NCBI GenBank assembly: GCA_050331815.1
Contig: JBHJGM010000003.1
Coordinates: forward strand, 1-64,000
Origin: JBHJGM01 sp050331815
GTDB taxonomy: Bacteria; Verrucomicrobiota; Verrucomicrobiia; Opitutales; JBHJGM01
DNA: 64,000 nt
Direction: 5' to 3'
Every line of letters starts with the position of its first letter. Position 1 is the first letter of the stretch. Positions 51,503 through 60,595 of this stretch are shown in pieces. The notes under the pieces are model-generated. The model searched no databases. It saw only the letters and a program-made list of their open reading frames with translations, and was not told where the DNA came from. The translations under genes and the position numbers were made by a program.

Positions 51503-53986
51503 TTACAGGCTGGGGCGCACCTCGCGAATTTCGTAGCACTCGATCACGTCGCCCTCTTCGAAGCTGGCGAAACCTTCCACCTGCATGCCGCATTCGTAGC
51601 CGGCACGTACTTCGGTGACGTCGTCCTTGAAACGCTTGAGGTTTTGCACGCGGCCCGAGTGCATTGACTGGCCCTTGCGCAGCACACGGGCGTACAAATC
51701 GCGCCGGATTTGGCCCTCGGTCACCATGCAGCCAGCAACCTGGCCGCGGGCGATGGGGAAAATGGCCCGTACCTCGGCCGCACCGATTTTGTTTTCGACC
51801 TTCTCCGGATCGAGCAGGGCGGCCATGGCGTCACGGACTTCATCGATCAGCTCGTAAATGATGTCGCGCTGCAGGATTTGCACGTTGTGGTGCTTGGCCT
51901 GAGCCTGCACGCCGTTGTCCAGACGCACGTTGAAGGCGACAATGGCCGCCTCCGAAGCACTGGCCAGTTGGATGTCGTTTTTGCTGACCTGGCCGACGCC
52001 GGATTCGAGAATCTCGATGCGCACGCGCTCGCTTTTGATGTCCTCGAGACAACCCACCAACGCTTCGACGGTGCCGTGCACGTCGCTCTTAACAACGCAG
52101 CGATAGACCTTCTGGTCGCTGGTTCCTTTCTTGAGCCATTCGGCCAGATCCATGCCCTCGGGAATGGCCCCGGTGCCGACCGCGGTTTGCTGGAGGCTTT
52201 CCCGGCGCACGGCGCGCGCGTTTTCCTCGGCTTGGCTTTTGGCTTCGCGGTCGTTCTTGACCGCCAGAAAATTCTCACCGGACTCCGGAGCCTCGGACCA
52301 GCCTAGCACCAGCGCGGGATCGCCCGGGCCTGCCGCTTTCAGCTTTTCTCCGCGGTCGTTCAGGAGAGCCCGCACCTTGCAACTGCACGGCCCACAGACC
52401 AGCGCATCGCCGACCTTGAGCTTGCCCTTTTCTACGATGACCGTGGCGGTCGGCCCCCGGCCGGGCTCGATCTGCGATTCGACCACCACACCTTCGGCCG
52501 GCACACGCTCGGGTGCCTTGAGTTCCAAGACCTCTGCCTGCAAGAGCACGTTTTCGAGCAAATCATCGATGTGGTCGCCATTGAGCGCGGAGACGCCCAC
52601 GGTCAGGATTTCGCCGCCCCAATCCTCGCTAGCGATGTTGCGCTCCTGCATCTGCTGTTTCACGCGATCGATGTTGGCGCCGCGCGAATCGATTTTGTTG
52701 ATGGCCACTACCAGCGAGACGCCGGCGTTCTGGGCAAATTTCAAAGCCTCGTCGGTCTGTGGCATGAAGCCGTCGTCTGCCGCCACCACCAGCACGGCCA
52801 CGTCGGTGACGTTCGCGCCGCGCTCGCGCATTTTGGAGAAGGCGGCGTGACCGGGTGTATCGATAAAGGTAATACGGTTTTCACCTCGGGTCACCTGGTA
52901 CGCGCCAACATGCTGGGTGATGCCGCCAGCTTCGCCGTCGACAACGTTCGTCTTTCGGATGGTGTCCAGCAGGGTGGTCTTGCCATGGTCGACGTGACCG
53001 AGCACGCAGACAACCGGTGGCCGTGGCTCGAGTGAGATCGGTTCGGCGGACTTCGCCTCTTTTTTCTTCGAGGGCTTCGCCTCGGTTTCACCGCGATGGC
53101 GGACCTCCAGCAGAAAGCCGTGCTTTTCGGCCAGCTTGACCGCCACCTCCTCGTCGATGACCTGATTCATCGAGGCGAAGATATTCATCTCCATCAGTTC
53201 GGAGATGAGCTTGAAAGGTTTCAGGCCAATGAGGGTGGCGAAATCACGGACCACGATCGGCGGTTTGGCGTGAATAAGCCGGGTCTCGCCGCTGGCTGGG
53301 GCCGCTTCGGCCGTGGGCTCACCCTCCGGACTGGGCGGCGGAGGTGCCGGGGCCCGGGGCGGTAAAGACGGTGCGCTTGCGGCCCGGTTGGCTGCAGGAG
53401 CGGGCGGAGCGCCCGCCGGTGGCCGGTTCTCACGAGGAGGCACAATCGGTGCCCCCGCCGGTGGACGATTTTCACGCGGAGGTACAGCCGGTGCGCGGGA
53501 GGGGGGCGGAGTCGGCGCTTTGCCGGCAGGACCGCTTTGACGTGGGGGTGGCACCACCGGTGAACGCGGGGCGGGCGCAGGCTGTGCCGCGGCGGGTGCC
53601 GGGCGGACAACGGCAGCCGGTGCTTTCGGGGGCGCAGGTGCCGGCTTGGCGGCTTCGGCTTTCTTTTGCCGCTCGTCCTCGACCTCTTTGGCCGATTTCA
53701 CAAAGCGCTTGGGCGGCGTGGGTGGGCTCGCTTCGTTGGCCGCCACGGGCGCCGGTGTTTCTGTATCTGCTTCGCTTACCGGAGCGGTGTCCGCTTCTTC
53801 AACGGCGGTGGCCACGTTGCCGTTGCTGCCCTGCGGATCCATCTCGTCGAGGAAAGACCGCGCGGAAATATTATCGATGGTGTTGGAGGGGCTCGTGACC
53901 TTCAGCCCGCGCTCCTGCAACAGGGCGATGACCTCCTTGTTATCAAGGCCCAGTTGTTTGGAAATCTCGTATACGCGGACGCTCAT
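51503..53986 (-). CDS. infB: Translation initiation factor IF-2
   Basis: GTPase that places initiator tRNA on the 30S subunit. The N-terminal IF2_N motif (RVYEISKQLGLDNKEVIALL) is followed by a Pro/Ala-rich linker of about 200 residues containing a repeated PPRENRPPAGAP segment. The G domain starts near residue 328 with VCVLGHVDHGKTTLLDTIRK, DTPGHAAFSKMRERG and INKIDSRGANID. Domains II-IV follow with KSDVHGTVEALVGCLEDIKS and the C-terminal YECGMQVEGFASFEEGDVIE. Length of 827 residues is within the family range. The linker is low-complexity and probably variable between strains. Confidence 0.97.
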   Translation of the reverse strand: MSVRVYEISKQLGLDNKEVIALLQERGLKVTSPSNTIDNISARSFLDEMDPQGSNGNVATAVEEADTAPVSEADTETPAPVAANEASPPTPPKRFVKSAKEVEDERQKKAEAAKPAPAPPKAPAAVVRPAPAAAQPAPAPRSPVVPPPRQSGPAGKAPTPPPSRAPAVPPRENRPPAGAPIVPPRENRPPAGAPPAPAANRAASAPSLPPRAPAPPPPSPEGEPTAEAAPASGETRLIHAKPPIVVRDFATLIGLKPFKLISELMEMNIFASMNQVIDEEVAVKLAEKHGFLLEVRHRGETEAKPSKKKEAKSAEPISLEPRPPVVCVLGHVDHGKTTLLDTIRKTNVVDGEAGGITQHVGAYQVTRGENRITFIDTPGHAAFSKMRERGANVTDVAVLVVAADDGFMPQTDEALKFAQNAGVSLVVAINKIDSRGANIDRVKQQMQERNIASEDWGGEILTVGVSALNGDHIDDLLENVLLQAEVLELKAPERVPAEGVVVESQIEPGRGPTATVIVEKGKLKVGDALVCGPCSCKVRALLNDRGEKLKAAGPGDPALVLGWSEAPESGENFLAVKNDREAKSQAEENARAVRRESLQQTAVGTGAIPEGMDLAEWLKKGTSDQKVYRCVVKSDVHGTVEALVGCLEDIKSERVRIEILESGVGQVSKNDIQLASASEAAIVAFNVRLDNGVQAQAKHHNVQILQRDIIYELIDEVRDAMAALLDPEKVENKIGAAEVRAIFPIARGQVAGCMVTEGQIRRDLYARVLRKGQSMHSGRVQNLKRFKDDVTEVRAGYECGMQVEGFASFEEGDVIECYEIREVRPSL

Positions 53987-54061
53987 GAAGTTGGTTGGGC
54001 CGTATGCTTGGAAGGCTCGGGTGCTTGGCTAGACAGTGTTTTTCGGATTTAGGTTCAGGTG

Positions 54062-55321
54062 TTAGCCAGCGGTGGACTGACTTTGGCGGTAGTGCTCGAC
54101 GTGGGTAAGGACTTCGGTGGCCTCGTCGAGAGAGAAGCCAGCATCGACCAAGTCGTTGGCCTCCACGCCTTCGAAGGCATCGGGTGTGGTGATCCCAATC
54201 GCCACGAGGCGCTGGGCTAACGGGTCGGAAATGCCCGGAATCTGGCCCAAGCCTTCGGCGGCGCGGGCTACGCGCTGCTCGAAGCCGGTTTCCACGCGCT
54301 TTTCCTTACTGATGTCCAAACGCCAGCCGAGCAGGCGGCTGGTCAGCTTGGCGTTTTGGCCTCGGCGACCGATGGCAACCGACAGGTCATCCTCGGCCAC
54401 TTCAAAATAGATGCGTCGGCCTCCTTGGTCCACTTGCACGTTCTTGGGAATAGCCGGTTTGATGGCTTCCTCGAGCATTTCACGCGGGTCGGTGAAGAAG
54501 CGGATGATATCGATTTTCTCACCGCCCAACTCGCGGACGATGCTTTTAACGCGGGCACCGCGGGCGCCCACGCAGGCACCTACCGGGTCGACCTTCGCGT
54601 CGGAGCTCTGCACGCAGACCTTCGTGCGGTAGCCGGGCTCGCGAGCCATCGCCTCGATGCTGACAGTGCCGTCGGCGATTTCACTGACTTCCAGTTCAAA
54701 CAGGCGGCGCACAAAATTCAGGCTGGCCCGGCTGAGAATCAGTTCAGGCCCGCGGGGGGTGGTTTCAATCGCCTGGAGCAGGCAGCGGATGCGCTCACCT
54801 GGCGCGTAATCCTCGCCCGGTACGCGCTCGCGGGGTGGGAGAATCGCCTCAGCCTTGCCCAGATCAACGATCAGGTCGCCGCGTTCGCGGCGGCGGACCG
54901 TACCGGTGACAATGTCGCCCACGGCATCTTTGTACTCGTCGTAAATACGTTCCTTCTCAAACTGGCGAATCTTCTGCATGATCGCCTGACGGGCAGTCTG
55001 GGCAGCGATTCGACCCAGGTAGGCTGGCTCGACTTCACGCTCGACGAACTCCCCGAGTTGGGCGTCGGGCTTTTCTTCGCGGGCCCGCGAGAGGTGGATT
55101 TCCGCGGCAGGGTCACTCACGGAATCAACCACTTGCAGCAGTGACCAGGCCTTCAGGTCGCCGTTTTTGGGATTGATTTCGACTTTGAGCTCCTGGCCAG
55201 CATTCACGCCTTTTTGAGCGGCGTTTTTGATGGCCGCGGCAATCGCGGAGATCATGTCCTGACGGCTGATCCCCTTTTCTTTCTCCATGTATTCAAGGAC
55301 GGAAAGAATTTCGCTGCTCAT
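54062..55321 (-). CDS. nusA: Transcription termination/antitermination factor NusA
   Basis: RNA polymerase-associated factor of 419 residues. The N-terminal domain (SEILSVLEYMEKEKGISRQD) binds polymerase, followed by S1 (GDIVTGTVRRRERGDLIVDL) and two KH domains (CVGARGARVKSIVRELGGEK, VAIGRRGQNAKLTSRLLGW). A short C-terminal helical repeat (ISDPLAQRLVAIGITTPDAF) is present. Start is the ATG at 55321 rather than an upstream frame opening. It heads the nusA-infB-rbfA-nrnA-truB-ribF run; rimP, often first in this operon, is absent, and a sigma70-type promoter lies just upstream instead. Confidence 0.96.
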   Translation of the reverse strand: MSSEILSVLEYMEKEKGISRQDMISAIAAAIKNAAQKGVNAGQELKVEINPKNGDLKAWSLLQVVDSVSDPAAEIHLSRAREEKPDAQLGEFVEREVEPAYLGRIAAQTARQAIMQKIRQFEKERIYDEYKDAVGDIVTGTVRRRERGDLIVDLGKAEAILPPRERVPGEDYAPGERIRCLLQAIETTPRGPELILSRASLNFVRRLFELEVSEIADGTVSIEAMAREPGYRTKVCVQSSDAKVDPVGACVGARGARVKSIVRELGGEKIDIIRFFTDPREMLEEAIKPAIPKNVQVDQGGRRIYFEVAEDDLSVAIGRRGQNAKLTSRLLGWRLDISKEKRVETGFEQRVARAAEGLGQIPGISDPLAQRLVAIGITTPDAFEGVEANDLVDAGFSLDEATEVLTHVEHYRQSQSTAG

Positions 55322-55401
55322 CGATGAACTCCGGGCTCCGGGAAAAAAAACAGGCGGGCCGAGACCCACCTTCCAGATTGGTAAGGTTACTGAAGCGGAG
55401 A

Positions 55402-55430
55402 AGATTAGCCTTTTGATTTTTGCTTGTCAA
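55402..55430 (-). promoter_or_regulatory. Sigma70-type promoter of the nusA cluster
   Basis: On the minus strand, TTGACA at 55430-55425 is a perfect -35 hexamer and TAATCT at 55407-55402 a good -10 (consensus TATAAT, four of six), separated by exactly 17 bases. The -10 lies about 80 bases before the nusA ATG at 55321, in the gap after the DUF2851 stop. This is the clearest housekeeping promoter in the window. Confidence 0.8.
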
Positions 55431-55447
55431 GGCCCGCTCCGGCCCCC

Positions 55448-56629
55448 TCAGCCCGGAGTCGTGGAATGCTCCAGCAGGGCCTGCAGCCAGCCGTTGCAGC
55501 GGGGCCAGCCCCGGGCGTCGGTCAGCGCGAGCAACCGCTGTACCTCGGTCAGGATGTGTGGACCATCCCCAGCGTAGCCATGAAACCACCAGGCGAAACG
55601 GTCCTGGCGCAAGCGCTCAGCCAGGAGCGGTAGAAAGACGTCGGCGGTCAGGGTGTCCAGGCGTGTGCCGCCCAGGGCACCTGCCAGGACTTCTTGCTGC
55701 AGGATTTCGCGGACGGCGGGCAAACCGACGCCGGACCGGAAGTGCGCCGTAGTTTGCCCATGATCGGCAATGATCGGTAGTTGTTGACCCAACGCGCGCA
55801 AAGCTTCCGGCCAATCCGGGCGCGCGGCAAGCACGCGCTGGTACTGTTCGAGCCGTTTCCAAGGCTGGTTAGGTGGGCGTACGCCCGCGGTTTGCCAACG
55901 CAGCGCTGGATCGTGGTAGAGTAATTCGGTCGAGGGGCGCTCGCTGAGCCAACGCTCGAGCGGCCACTTTAGTGCCAAGCGCGCGAAGGGCTCGCGGTTG
56001 CGGCTATAGCCCAGCCCTTCCAAGAGGTACTGGTGGCAGGCTTCGCGCCAACTGTGGGCAGCCAGTCGTCGGGCGGCAAACCGGCGCTTGAGCCGCCAGC
56101 GGCGCAGCGCCCCTGCGCGCAGGCTGCGGCGTAGCTCCGGGAGGCTCAGGTGCAAAAGCGGTTCAGCAAGGGCGATCGGGTCGGCGCCGGTGCTTTCCAA
56201 CAAAAGCTCTTCGGCAGCCAGTGATGCCAGGTCCCGTTCCAGCCAATCCAGCAAAACGACGGTTTCGGGCGTGCGTCCGTCGGCGGTCAGGGCTGGCTGT
56301 TCACTCAGGGTTGGGGCGAAGACCACCACGTGCAGCGCCACCGCCGAGAAATTTCGGTCTTCTTGATGACCGTGGCGGCTCCAGTCGCGCTGGCGGAAGT
56401 GAACCTCGACGTCGCCCTGAACCGTCTGCCCGTCGATCTCCAGGACGCTGTCGCGAAAGTCCGGTCCGGCGTAGTGATTCCACCGCCCCGGGCGCCGCAC
56501 CCGCAGCGTCTTGCCCGAGAGGGTACGCAGGCCCTTTTGCCGAAAGGATTGCCGTAGCCACAAACGTTGCACAAGCCGCTCGGGCAGTGCCTGCGTCGCC
56601 GTGGTTGCGTAATCAGGGTCCAGTTGCAT
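55448..56629 (-). CDS. DUF2851 family protein
   Basis: Protein of 393 residues of the DUF2851 family. The N-terminal region has RRPGRWNHYAGPDFRDSVLE then IDGQTVQGDVEVHFRQRDW, with HGHQEDRNFSAVALHVVVF, the family's conserved GPDF, GDVE(I/V)H, DW and HGH blocks, suggesting a metal-dependent or nuclease-like active site with Asp, Glu and His residues. Function is unknown. It starts five bases after the NYN nuclease gene stop, so the two are probably co-translated. It is common in Bacteroidetes and Verrucomicrobia. Confidence 0.85.
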   Translation of the reverse strand: MQLDPDYATTATQALPERLVQRLWLRQSFRQKGLRTLSGKTLRVRRPGRWNHYAGPDFRDSVLEIDGQTVQGDVEVHFRQRDWSRHGHQEDRNFSAVALHVVVFAPTLSEQPALTADGRTPETVVLLDWLERDLASLAAEELLLESTGADPIALAEPLLHLSLPELRRSLRAGALRRWRLKRRFAARRLAAHSWREACHQYLLEGLGYSRNREPFARLALKWPLERWLSERPSTELLYHDPALRWQTAGVRPPNQPWKRLEQYQRVLAARPDWPEALRALGQQLPIIADHGQTTAHFRSGVGLPAVREILQQEVLAGALGGTRLDTLTADVFLPLLAERLRQDRFAWWFHGYAGDGPHILTEVQRLLALTDARGWPRCNGWLQALLEHSTTPG

Positions 56630-56634
56630 GCCAG

Positions 56635-57126
56635 CTAAAACAACCCTTCCAAACTATCCCAGGGCGTCTGGCGTTTCCACTCTTTTTCGAGCGAACGGCG
56701 ACGGCGCTTCAGTCCGTCTGACTGGGCCACCTCGCAGCGCTCAATCCATTCAAGCAGGCCTTCTGGGCTGAGCGGGGTCGCCCCGATGGCGGCGGTCGTC
56801 TCAACGACCAGCCCGTCGCGACTGGCCACCGTCGCTTCTTCAGGCCGGGGCAGGCGGTTGACCAACTGCTCGATGATGGTGTCGGCGGCGACACCCGAAG
56901 GGGAGTACACCACGCTGAAGGTGGGCTGGTCCCCGGGATGTTCGATCTGTAGCTTGTCGCCCTTGCCGTCAAAAATCAGGGTCAACTGGCAGCCTTCGTG
57001 ATCATGGATTACGCGGACGCGCCCGACCAATGCGGCGACCGCCGAGCTCCATTGCCCGCGCCGGAGTTGCTGACGAGTGTCCGGCCACGCGTGGATGACG
57101 TTGTAGCCGTCAACGATCAGGTGCAT
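56635..57126 (-). CDS. NYN domain (YacP/Rae1-like) ribonuclease
   Basis: PIN/NYN-fold protein of 163 residues. Typical YacP features: LIVDGYNVIHAWPDTRQQL at the N-terminus with the first catalytic Asp, then LTLIFDGKGDKLQIEH, ADTIIEQLVNRL and ATVASRDGLVVETTAAIGA, which supply the later acidic residues. Bacillus YacP (Rae1) is a ribosome-associated endoribonuclease; similar activity is plausible here. Start is the ATG at 57126; the long upstream extension of the frame runs through the end of the sulfatase gene. Followed five bases on by the DUF2851 gene. Confidence 0.88.
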   Translation of the reverse strand: MHLIVDGYNVIHAWPDTRQQLRRGQWSSAVAALVGRVRVIHDHEGCQLTLIFDGKGDKLQIEHPGDQPTFSVVYSPSGVAADTIIEQLVNRLPRPEEATVASRDGLVVETTAAIGATPLSPEGLLEWIERCEVAQSDGLKRRRRSLEKEWKRQTPWDSLEGLF

Positions 57127-57155
57127 GGCCAGCGTGGGATTGGGAACGACCGTGG

Positions 57156-58553
57156 CTAGTTTGTGGCCACCTGCGGTTTCCAAGTCGGGTTGGGCTGCGG
57201 AAACGGGGCTTGCACCGACGCCTGCCACTGGCGTAGCTGATCGTGCAGCGCGCGGACACGCTCCGGCTGCGCATCGGCTAGATTGTACGTCTCGGAGACA
57301 TCCTCGGCGAGGTTGTACAGCTCCAGGCGCCCGTCCTCGAAGTGCTCGATCAGCTTGTAATCGCCCGCACGGATGGCACAAGCGGGCGTGTCGCCCTGAT
57401 TGCCATAATGCGGGTAGTGCCAGAAAATGGCGTCGCGCTCGAGGGCGTCGGCACCCTTGAGCAGCGGCACTAGGCTGACGCCGTCGCAATGTTGATGGGG
57501 CAGGGGATCGAGGCCGGCGAGTTCGAGCAGGGTCGGGTAAAAGTCGGTGCTGGTGACGGGAACCCCCGTGCTTTGGCCTGGCTGAGTCAGTCGGGGCGCG
57601 ATCATGAATTGCGGCACACGGTTGCCCCCTTCATACATCCAGCCTTTGCCCTCGGCCATCGGGGCGTTGCAGGTGGGGCTGCCCTCGGCGGTGGCGAGGC
57701 CGCCGTTGTCCGAGCTGAACACGATGACGGTGTCGTCACGCAGGCCGTTGCGATCGAGGTAATCGATCAGCCGTCCCACGTTCTCGTCGAGGCTCCGGAG
57801 CATGGCCGCGTAAACCGGGTTACTCTGGAAGCGGCGACGGAGGACCCGCTGGTTGCGTTTGTGGTTGCAGGGGAAAGTCTCGCCCTCCTCAAACGGGTCT
57901 TTCTGATCGAGACCCAAATCGGCGGCTTTTTGCCGGAAATGTTCGATGTGCGCCTCCTTTGCCTGGATGGGCGTGTGCACCGTATAATGCCAAAAATTCA
58001 GGAAAAACGGGCGGTCGCGGTCGGCGTATTCAAGGAGTTGGAGAGCTTCGTCGGTTAGGCGATCGGTCAGATATTCACCGTCGGGGCCGTTTTCGAATCC
58101 GGGGATGTTGTAGGGGCTGAAATAGCCATGCTTGGGTCGGCCCCAGTTGTAGCCGCCGCGGTTTTCGTCAAAGCCGTGAAATTGTGGCAGGCAGCGATCC
58201 GCGCCCAGGTGCCATTTGCCGACGTGCCAGGTCTGGTAGCCGCCATCTTTCAACGCCCGTGCCAGCGAATATTCGCTTTCAGGCAACTGGTGGAAGTAGG
58301 GCACATCGCACAGTTTGCCTGTGGCGTGTCCGCCAATGTACTGGGTCACGCCCACTCTCGCCGGGTATTTGCCGCTGAGTACGCTGGCGCGCGTAGGCGA
58401 ACAGACCGGGCACGATGCATAGGCGTCCGTAAATTTCAGCCCCTCGCCGCAGAGGCGGTCCAGATTGGGCGTTTCGTAGAAGCCGCTGCCGAACGCCCCG
58501 AGGTCCGTGCAGCCCAGATCGTCGATGAGGAAAAAAACGAAGTTAGGCGGCAT
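57156..58553 (-). CDS. Sulfatase (formylglycine-dependent)
   Basis: Arylsulfatase-like enzyme of 465 residues. The metal site begins with FVFFLIDDLGCTDLGAFGS, and the modified cysteine is in ASCPVCSPTRASVLSGKYPA, the canonical C-S-P-T-R motif. HVGKWHLGADRCLP and FWHYTVHTPIQAKE give the usual Lys/His residues, and VFSSDNGGLATAEG the late Asp-Asn pair. No signal peptide is visible from the ATG at 58553. The C-terminal Tyr- and Trp-rich sequence is normal for the family. Its position between a polyprenyl synthase and an NYN nuclease gene is odd for a carbohydrate enzyme and suggests a chance insertion into this gene run. Confidence 0.93.
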   Translation of the reverse strand: MPPNFVFFLIDDLGCTDLGAFGSGFYETPNLDRLCGEGLKFTDAYASCPVCSPTRASVLSGKYPARVGVTQYIGGHATGKLCDVPYFHQLPESEYSLARALKDGGYQTWHVGKWHLGADRCLPQFHGFDENRGGYNWGRPKHGYFSPYNIPGFENGPDGEYLTDRLTDEALQLLEYADRDRPFFLNFWHYTVHTPIQAKEAHIEHFRQKAADLGLDQKDPFEEGETFPCNHKRNQRVLRRRFQSNPVYAAMLRSLDENVGRLIDYLDRNGLRDDTVIVFSSDNGGLATAEGSPTCNAPMAEGKGWMYEGGNRVPQFMIAPRLTQPGQSTGVPVTSTDFYPTLLELAGLDPLPHQHCDGVSLVPLLKGADALERDAIFWHYPHYGNQGDTPACAIRAGDYKLIEHFEDGRLELYNLAEDVSETYNLADAQPERVRALHDQLRQWQASVQAPFPQPNPTWKPQVATN

Positions 58554-58607
58554 CACGCAAAGATGGGCGGACACCTGCCGTAGCGAAAGCCCAAAGCGTT
58601 GGCCCCG

Positions 58608-59633
58608 TTATAAGCGCTGCATGTAGCCTGCGATGGCGTCGGCGAGGGTATTCAGCTTGCGGGCCGCGGGATGGTCGGCGAAGAGCGCCAGAGCATCGCG
58701 CGCCTGCTGCACCTGCACATCAAAAGCATCCCGGACGGCGTGCACCACCTCGTATTCACGCATCCAAGCGGACAAGCGGCGCAACTGCGCTTCGGAGACC
58801 TCTTCGCTGGCGTGCACTTCCTCAAGAATGAAGGCACGCTGCCGCGGCTCCAGACGTTCGAGCAGGAGAATCAGCGGTAACGTGAATTTGCCGCCAGCCA
58901 AATCCGTCCCGAGCGTCTTGCCAATGCGTTGCTGGGTGCCGATGTAATCCACGAGGTCATCGAAGATTTGATAAGCGGTTCCCAACGCACGTCCGAAACG
59001 CGCCGCGGCATCCTGAAAATATGGGGTGTGCCCGCCCAGGAGCGCGCCCACCTGGCAGGAAACCGCAAACAACTCGGCAGTTTTCAGTTCAATCGCGCGG
59101 TAATATTCATCCAAGGTGACGTTGTGACCTCGGTTGAGCGTCTGAAAAATTTCACCGGTGCAGACCTGTCGCGTGGCCTTGGATACGAGTCGGCAGACGT
59201 CCGGAGTCGGGAACTGCGCGGCAAGGTGCAAGGCGTGAGCGAAGAGCGCATCGCCGAGTAAGACGGCCACGTTAGGGCCGTGGCGAGCCGCCACCGTCTC
59301 GACATTGTGGCGCATGTCTGCATCGTCGAGAATGTCATCGTGCACGAGCGTGGCCAGATGGACCAGCTCGACCACAGCCGCACCCTGTACCAGGGCCTCG
59401 CGGTGTGCGCCAGAATCGTTGGTGCCCCCCAGGAAAACCATGACCGGGCGCAAACGCTTGCCCTGGTGCTGCAGGCAGAAAGAAGCGTGGGCACGCACTT
59501 CGGGCTCGAAAGCCTCGACCTGACGGGCGAGAAAATGATCGAGCGCATCCAAATGTCCCCGCAGGGGAGCCAGAATGTCCACGAAGACACCGAGGTCTTT
59601 GGGACGGGTGGATCTTTCAGTAGTTGCCAGCAT
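58608..59633 (-). CDS. ispB: Long-chain polyprenyl diphosphate synthase
   Basis: Trans-prenyltransferase of 341 residues. The first aspartate-rich motif is VHLATLVHDDILDDADMRHN and the second is AYQIFDDLVDYIGTQQRIGK, with GKRLRPVMVFLGG at the IPP-binding site and GTDLAGGKFTLPLILLLERL after motif two. Residues before the first DDxxD motif favour a long product, typically the octaprenyl or nonaprenyl side chain of a respiratory quinone; chain length is not certain. It joins uppS, dxr and ispG as an isoprenoid gene in this window. Divergent from the CPBP protease gene. Confidence 0.93.
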   Translation of the reverse strand: MLATTERSTRPKDLGVFVDILAPLRGHLDALDHFLARQVEAFEPEVRAHASFCLQHQGKRLRPVMVFLGGTNDSGAHREALVQGAAVVELVHLATLVHDDILDDADMRHNVETVAARHGPNVAVLLGDALFAHALHLAAQFPTPDVCRLVSKATRQVCTGEIFQTLNRGHNVTLDEYYRAIELKTAELFAVSCQVGALLGGHTPYFQDAAARFGRALGTAYQIFDDLVDYIGTQQRIGKTLGTDLAGGKFTLPLILLLERLEPRQRAFILEEVHASEEVSEAQLRRLSAWMREYEVVHAVRDAFDVQVQQARDALALFADHPAARKLNTLADAIAGYMQRL

Positions 59634-59655
59634 GATTTGCCTGTGTATTGAAGGC

Positions 59656-59671
59656 TGTGACAGTGGTCACA
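59656..59671. promoter_or_regulatory. CRP/FNR-type palindromic site
   Basis: TGTGA (59656-59660), six bases, TCACA (59667-59671): an exact match to the CRP consensus half-sites with the correct spacing, in the 62-base gap between the divergent ispB (start 59633) and CPBP protease (start 59696) genes. It could control either gene. Verrucomicrobia encode CRP-family regulators, but the one binding here is not known. Confidence 0.6.
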
Positions 59672-59695
59672 AGCTGTTGAAATCACATCCAATAA

Positions 59696-60496
59696 ATGAT
59701 TTCCGAAACCTCCGGTCAAGCGATGTCAGTGCCTTTCAGAAACAAAATTATAGCTGAAATTTCTGAAAATTCAGAAACTACAGATTTGCAGGGAGTTGTC
59801 GAAGATATCTCCGGCGACCTGACGCAGCCTGAAGAATCCGCCGAGGCGCGCCCGGTCGAGGATGCGCTCTTTCCACTGATTGCCTTTGCCATCGGGGCCT
59901 ATCTGGCCTGGCTCTGGCGCAGCGACCTTTTGGCCCGCCGACAGGGCGAGGAAGCCAAAGGCGCGCTGCCGGGCACCACGCTGTGCAAGCCGGTTGCGCT
60001 GTACATCGCCAGTGCGGGTGCGCTGGTTTTGCTGGGTTTGCAGATCGTCGGCGAATATGGGCTGGGCATCGTGGCCGAGCAGACCGACATCGCCTGGCTG
60101 TTTCTGCTGCAGATGATGGCGGCAGCAGTCGTGGAGGAAGTGATTTTCCGCGGCTACCTGGTCGTCCAGAACAAGGGCAAGGCGGTGCTATGGGGCGGCA
60201 TCGTGACTGTGTCGCTGGTTTTTGCCGTAGGGCATCCGCATCTGTGGACGCTGGACTTCCCGGACGGGGTCTCGGCCTGGGAGTTCTGGAAGGGCGACTT
60301 TGAACTGCATTTCGACACCAAAGCCATTTACTCGACCTCGTGGCTGTTCGTCATGTCGCTGTGGTTTTACTTCGTGCGCTTCGCCACCTTCAACCTGGAG
60401 CGCTCGCTGTTGCCCTGCATGGTGGCGCACCTGATTTACAACCTCGGCGTCTTCGTGACCAAGCTCCTGCAGGGCCACGTGGTGGGGCTGTATTGA
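59696..60496 (+). CDS. CPBP family intramembrane glutamic endopeptidase
   Basis: Membrane protease of 266 residues. An acidic N-terminal region of about 55 residues is followed by several hydrophobic helices. The catalytic motif is AAAVVEEVIFRGYLVVQNKG (E-E-x3-R), with the second His in VFAVGHPHLW and the third motif in LLPCMVAHLIYNLGVF (H-x3-N), the CAAX-protease/CPBP pattern. Targets of bacterial members are mostly unknown; some confer bacteriocin immunity or process membrane proteins. The acidic leader is unusual. Regulation by the CRP-type site upstream is likely (inference). Confidence 0.88.
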   Translation: MISETSGQAMSVPFRNKIIAEISENSETTDLQGVVEDISGDLTQPEESAEARPVEDALFPLIAFAIGAYLAWLWRSDLLARRQGEEAKGALPGTTLCKPVALYIASAGALVLLGLQIVGEYGLGIVAEQTDIAWLFLLQMMAAAVVEEVIFRGYLVVQNKGKAVLWGGIVTVSLVFAVGHPHLWTLDFPDGVSAWEFWKGDFELHFDTKAIYSTSWLFVMSLWFYFVRFATFNLERSLLPCMVAHLIYNLGVFVTKLLQGHVVGLY

Positions 60497-60507
60497 GAAT
60501 GGCCAGT

Positions 60508-60595
60508 TGGCGGAGGGCGAGGGATTCGAACCCCCGAGACCTTTCGGCCTAACGGTTTTCAAGACCGCCGCAATCGACCACTCTGCCAGCCCTCC
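60508..60595 (-). tRNA. tRNA-Ser (anticodon UGA)
   Basis: On the minus strand the acceptor stem GGAGGGC (60595-60589) pairs with GCCCTCC (60518-60512), followed by discriminator G and an encoded CCA at 60510-60508. The anticodon loop CTTGAAA carries TGA (60561-60559), reading UCA serine codons. A long variable arm (GGCCGAAAGGTC) marks a class II tRNA, and GGTTCGAATCC is the T arm. All parts fit tRNA-Ser. Confidence 0.97.

Noticed and set aside
53400..53500. Repeats in the infB linker as a possible CRISPR or mobile repeat
   Set aside because: They encode a two-fold PPRENRPPAGAP low-complexity linker in frame, normal for IF-2.
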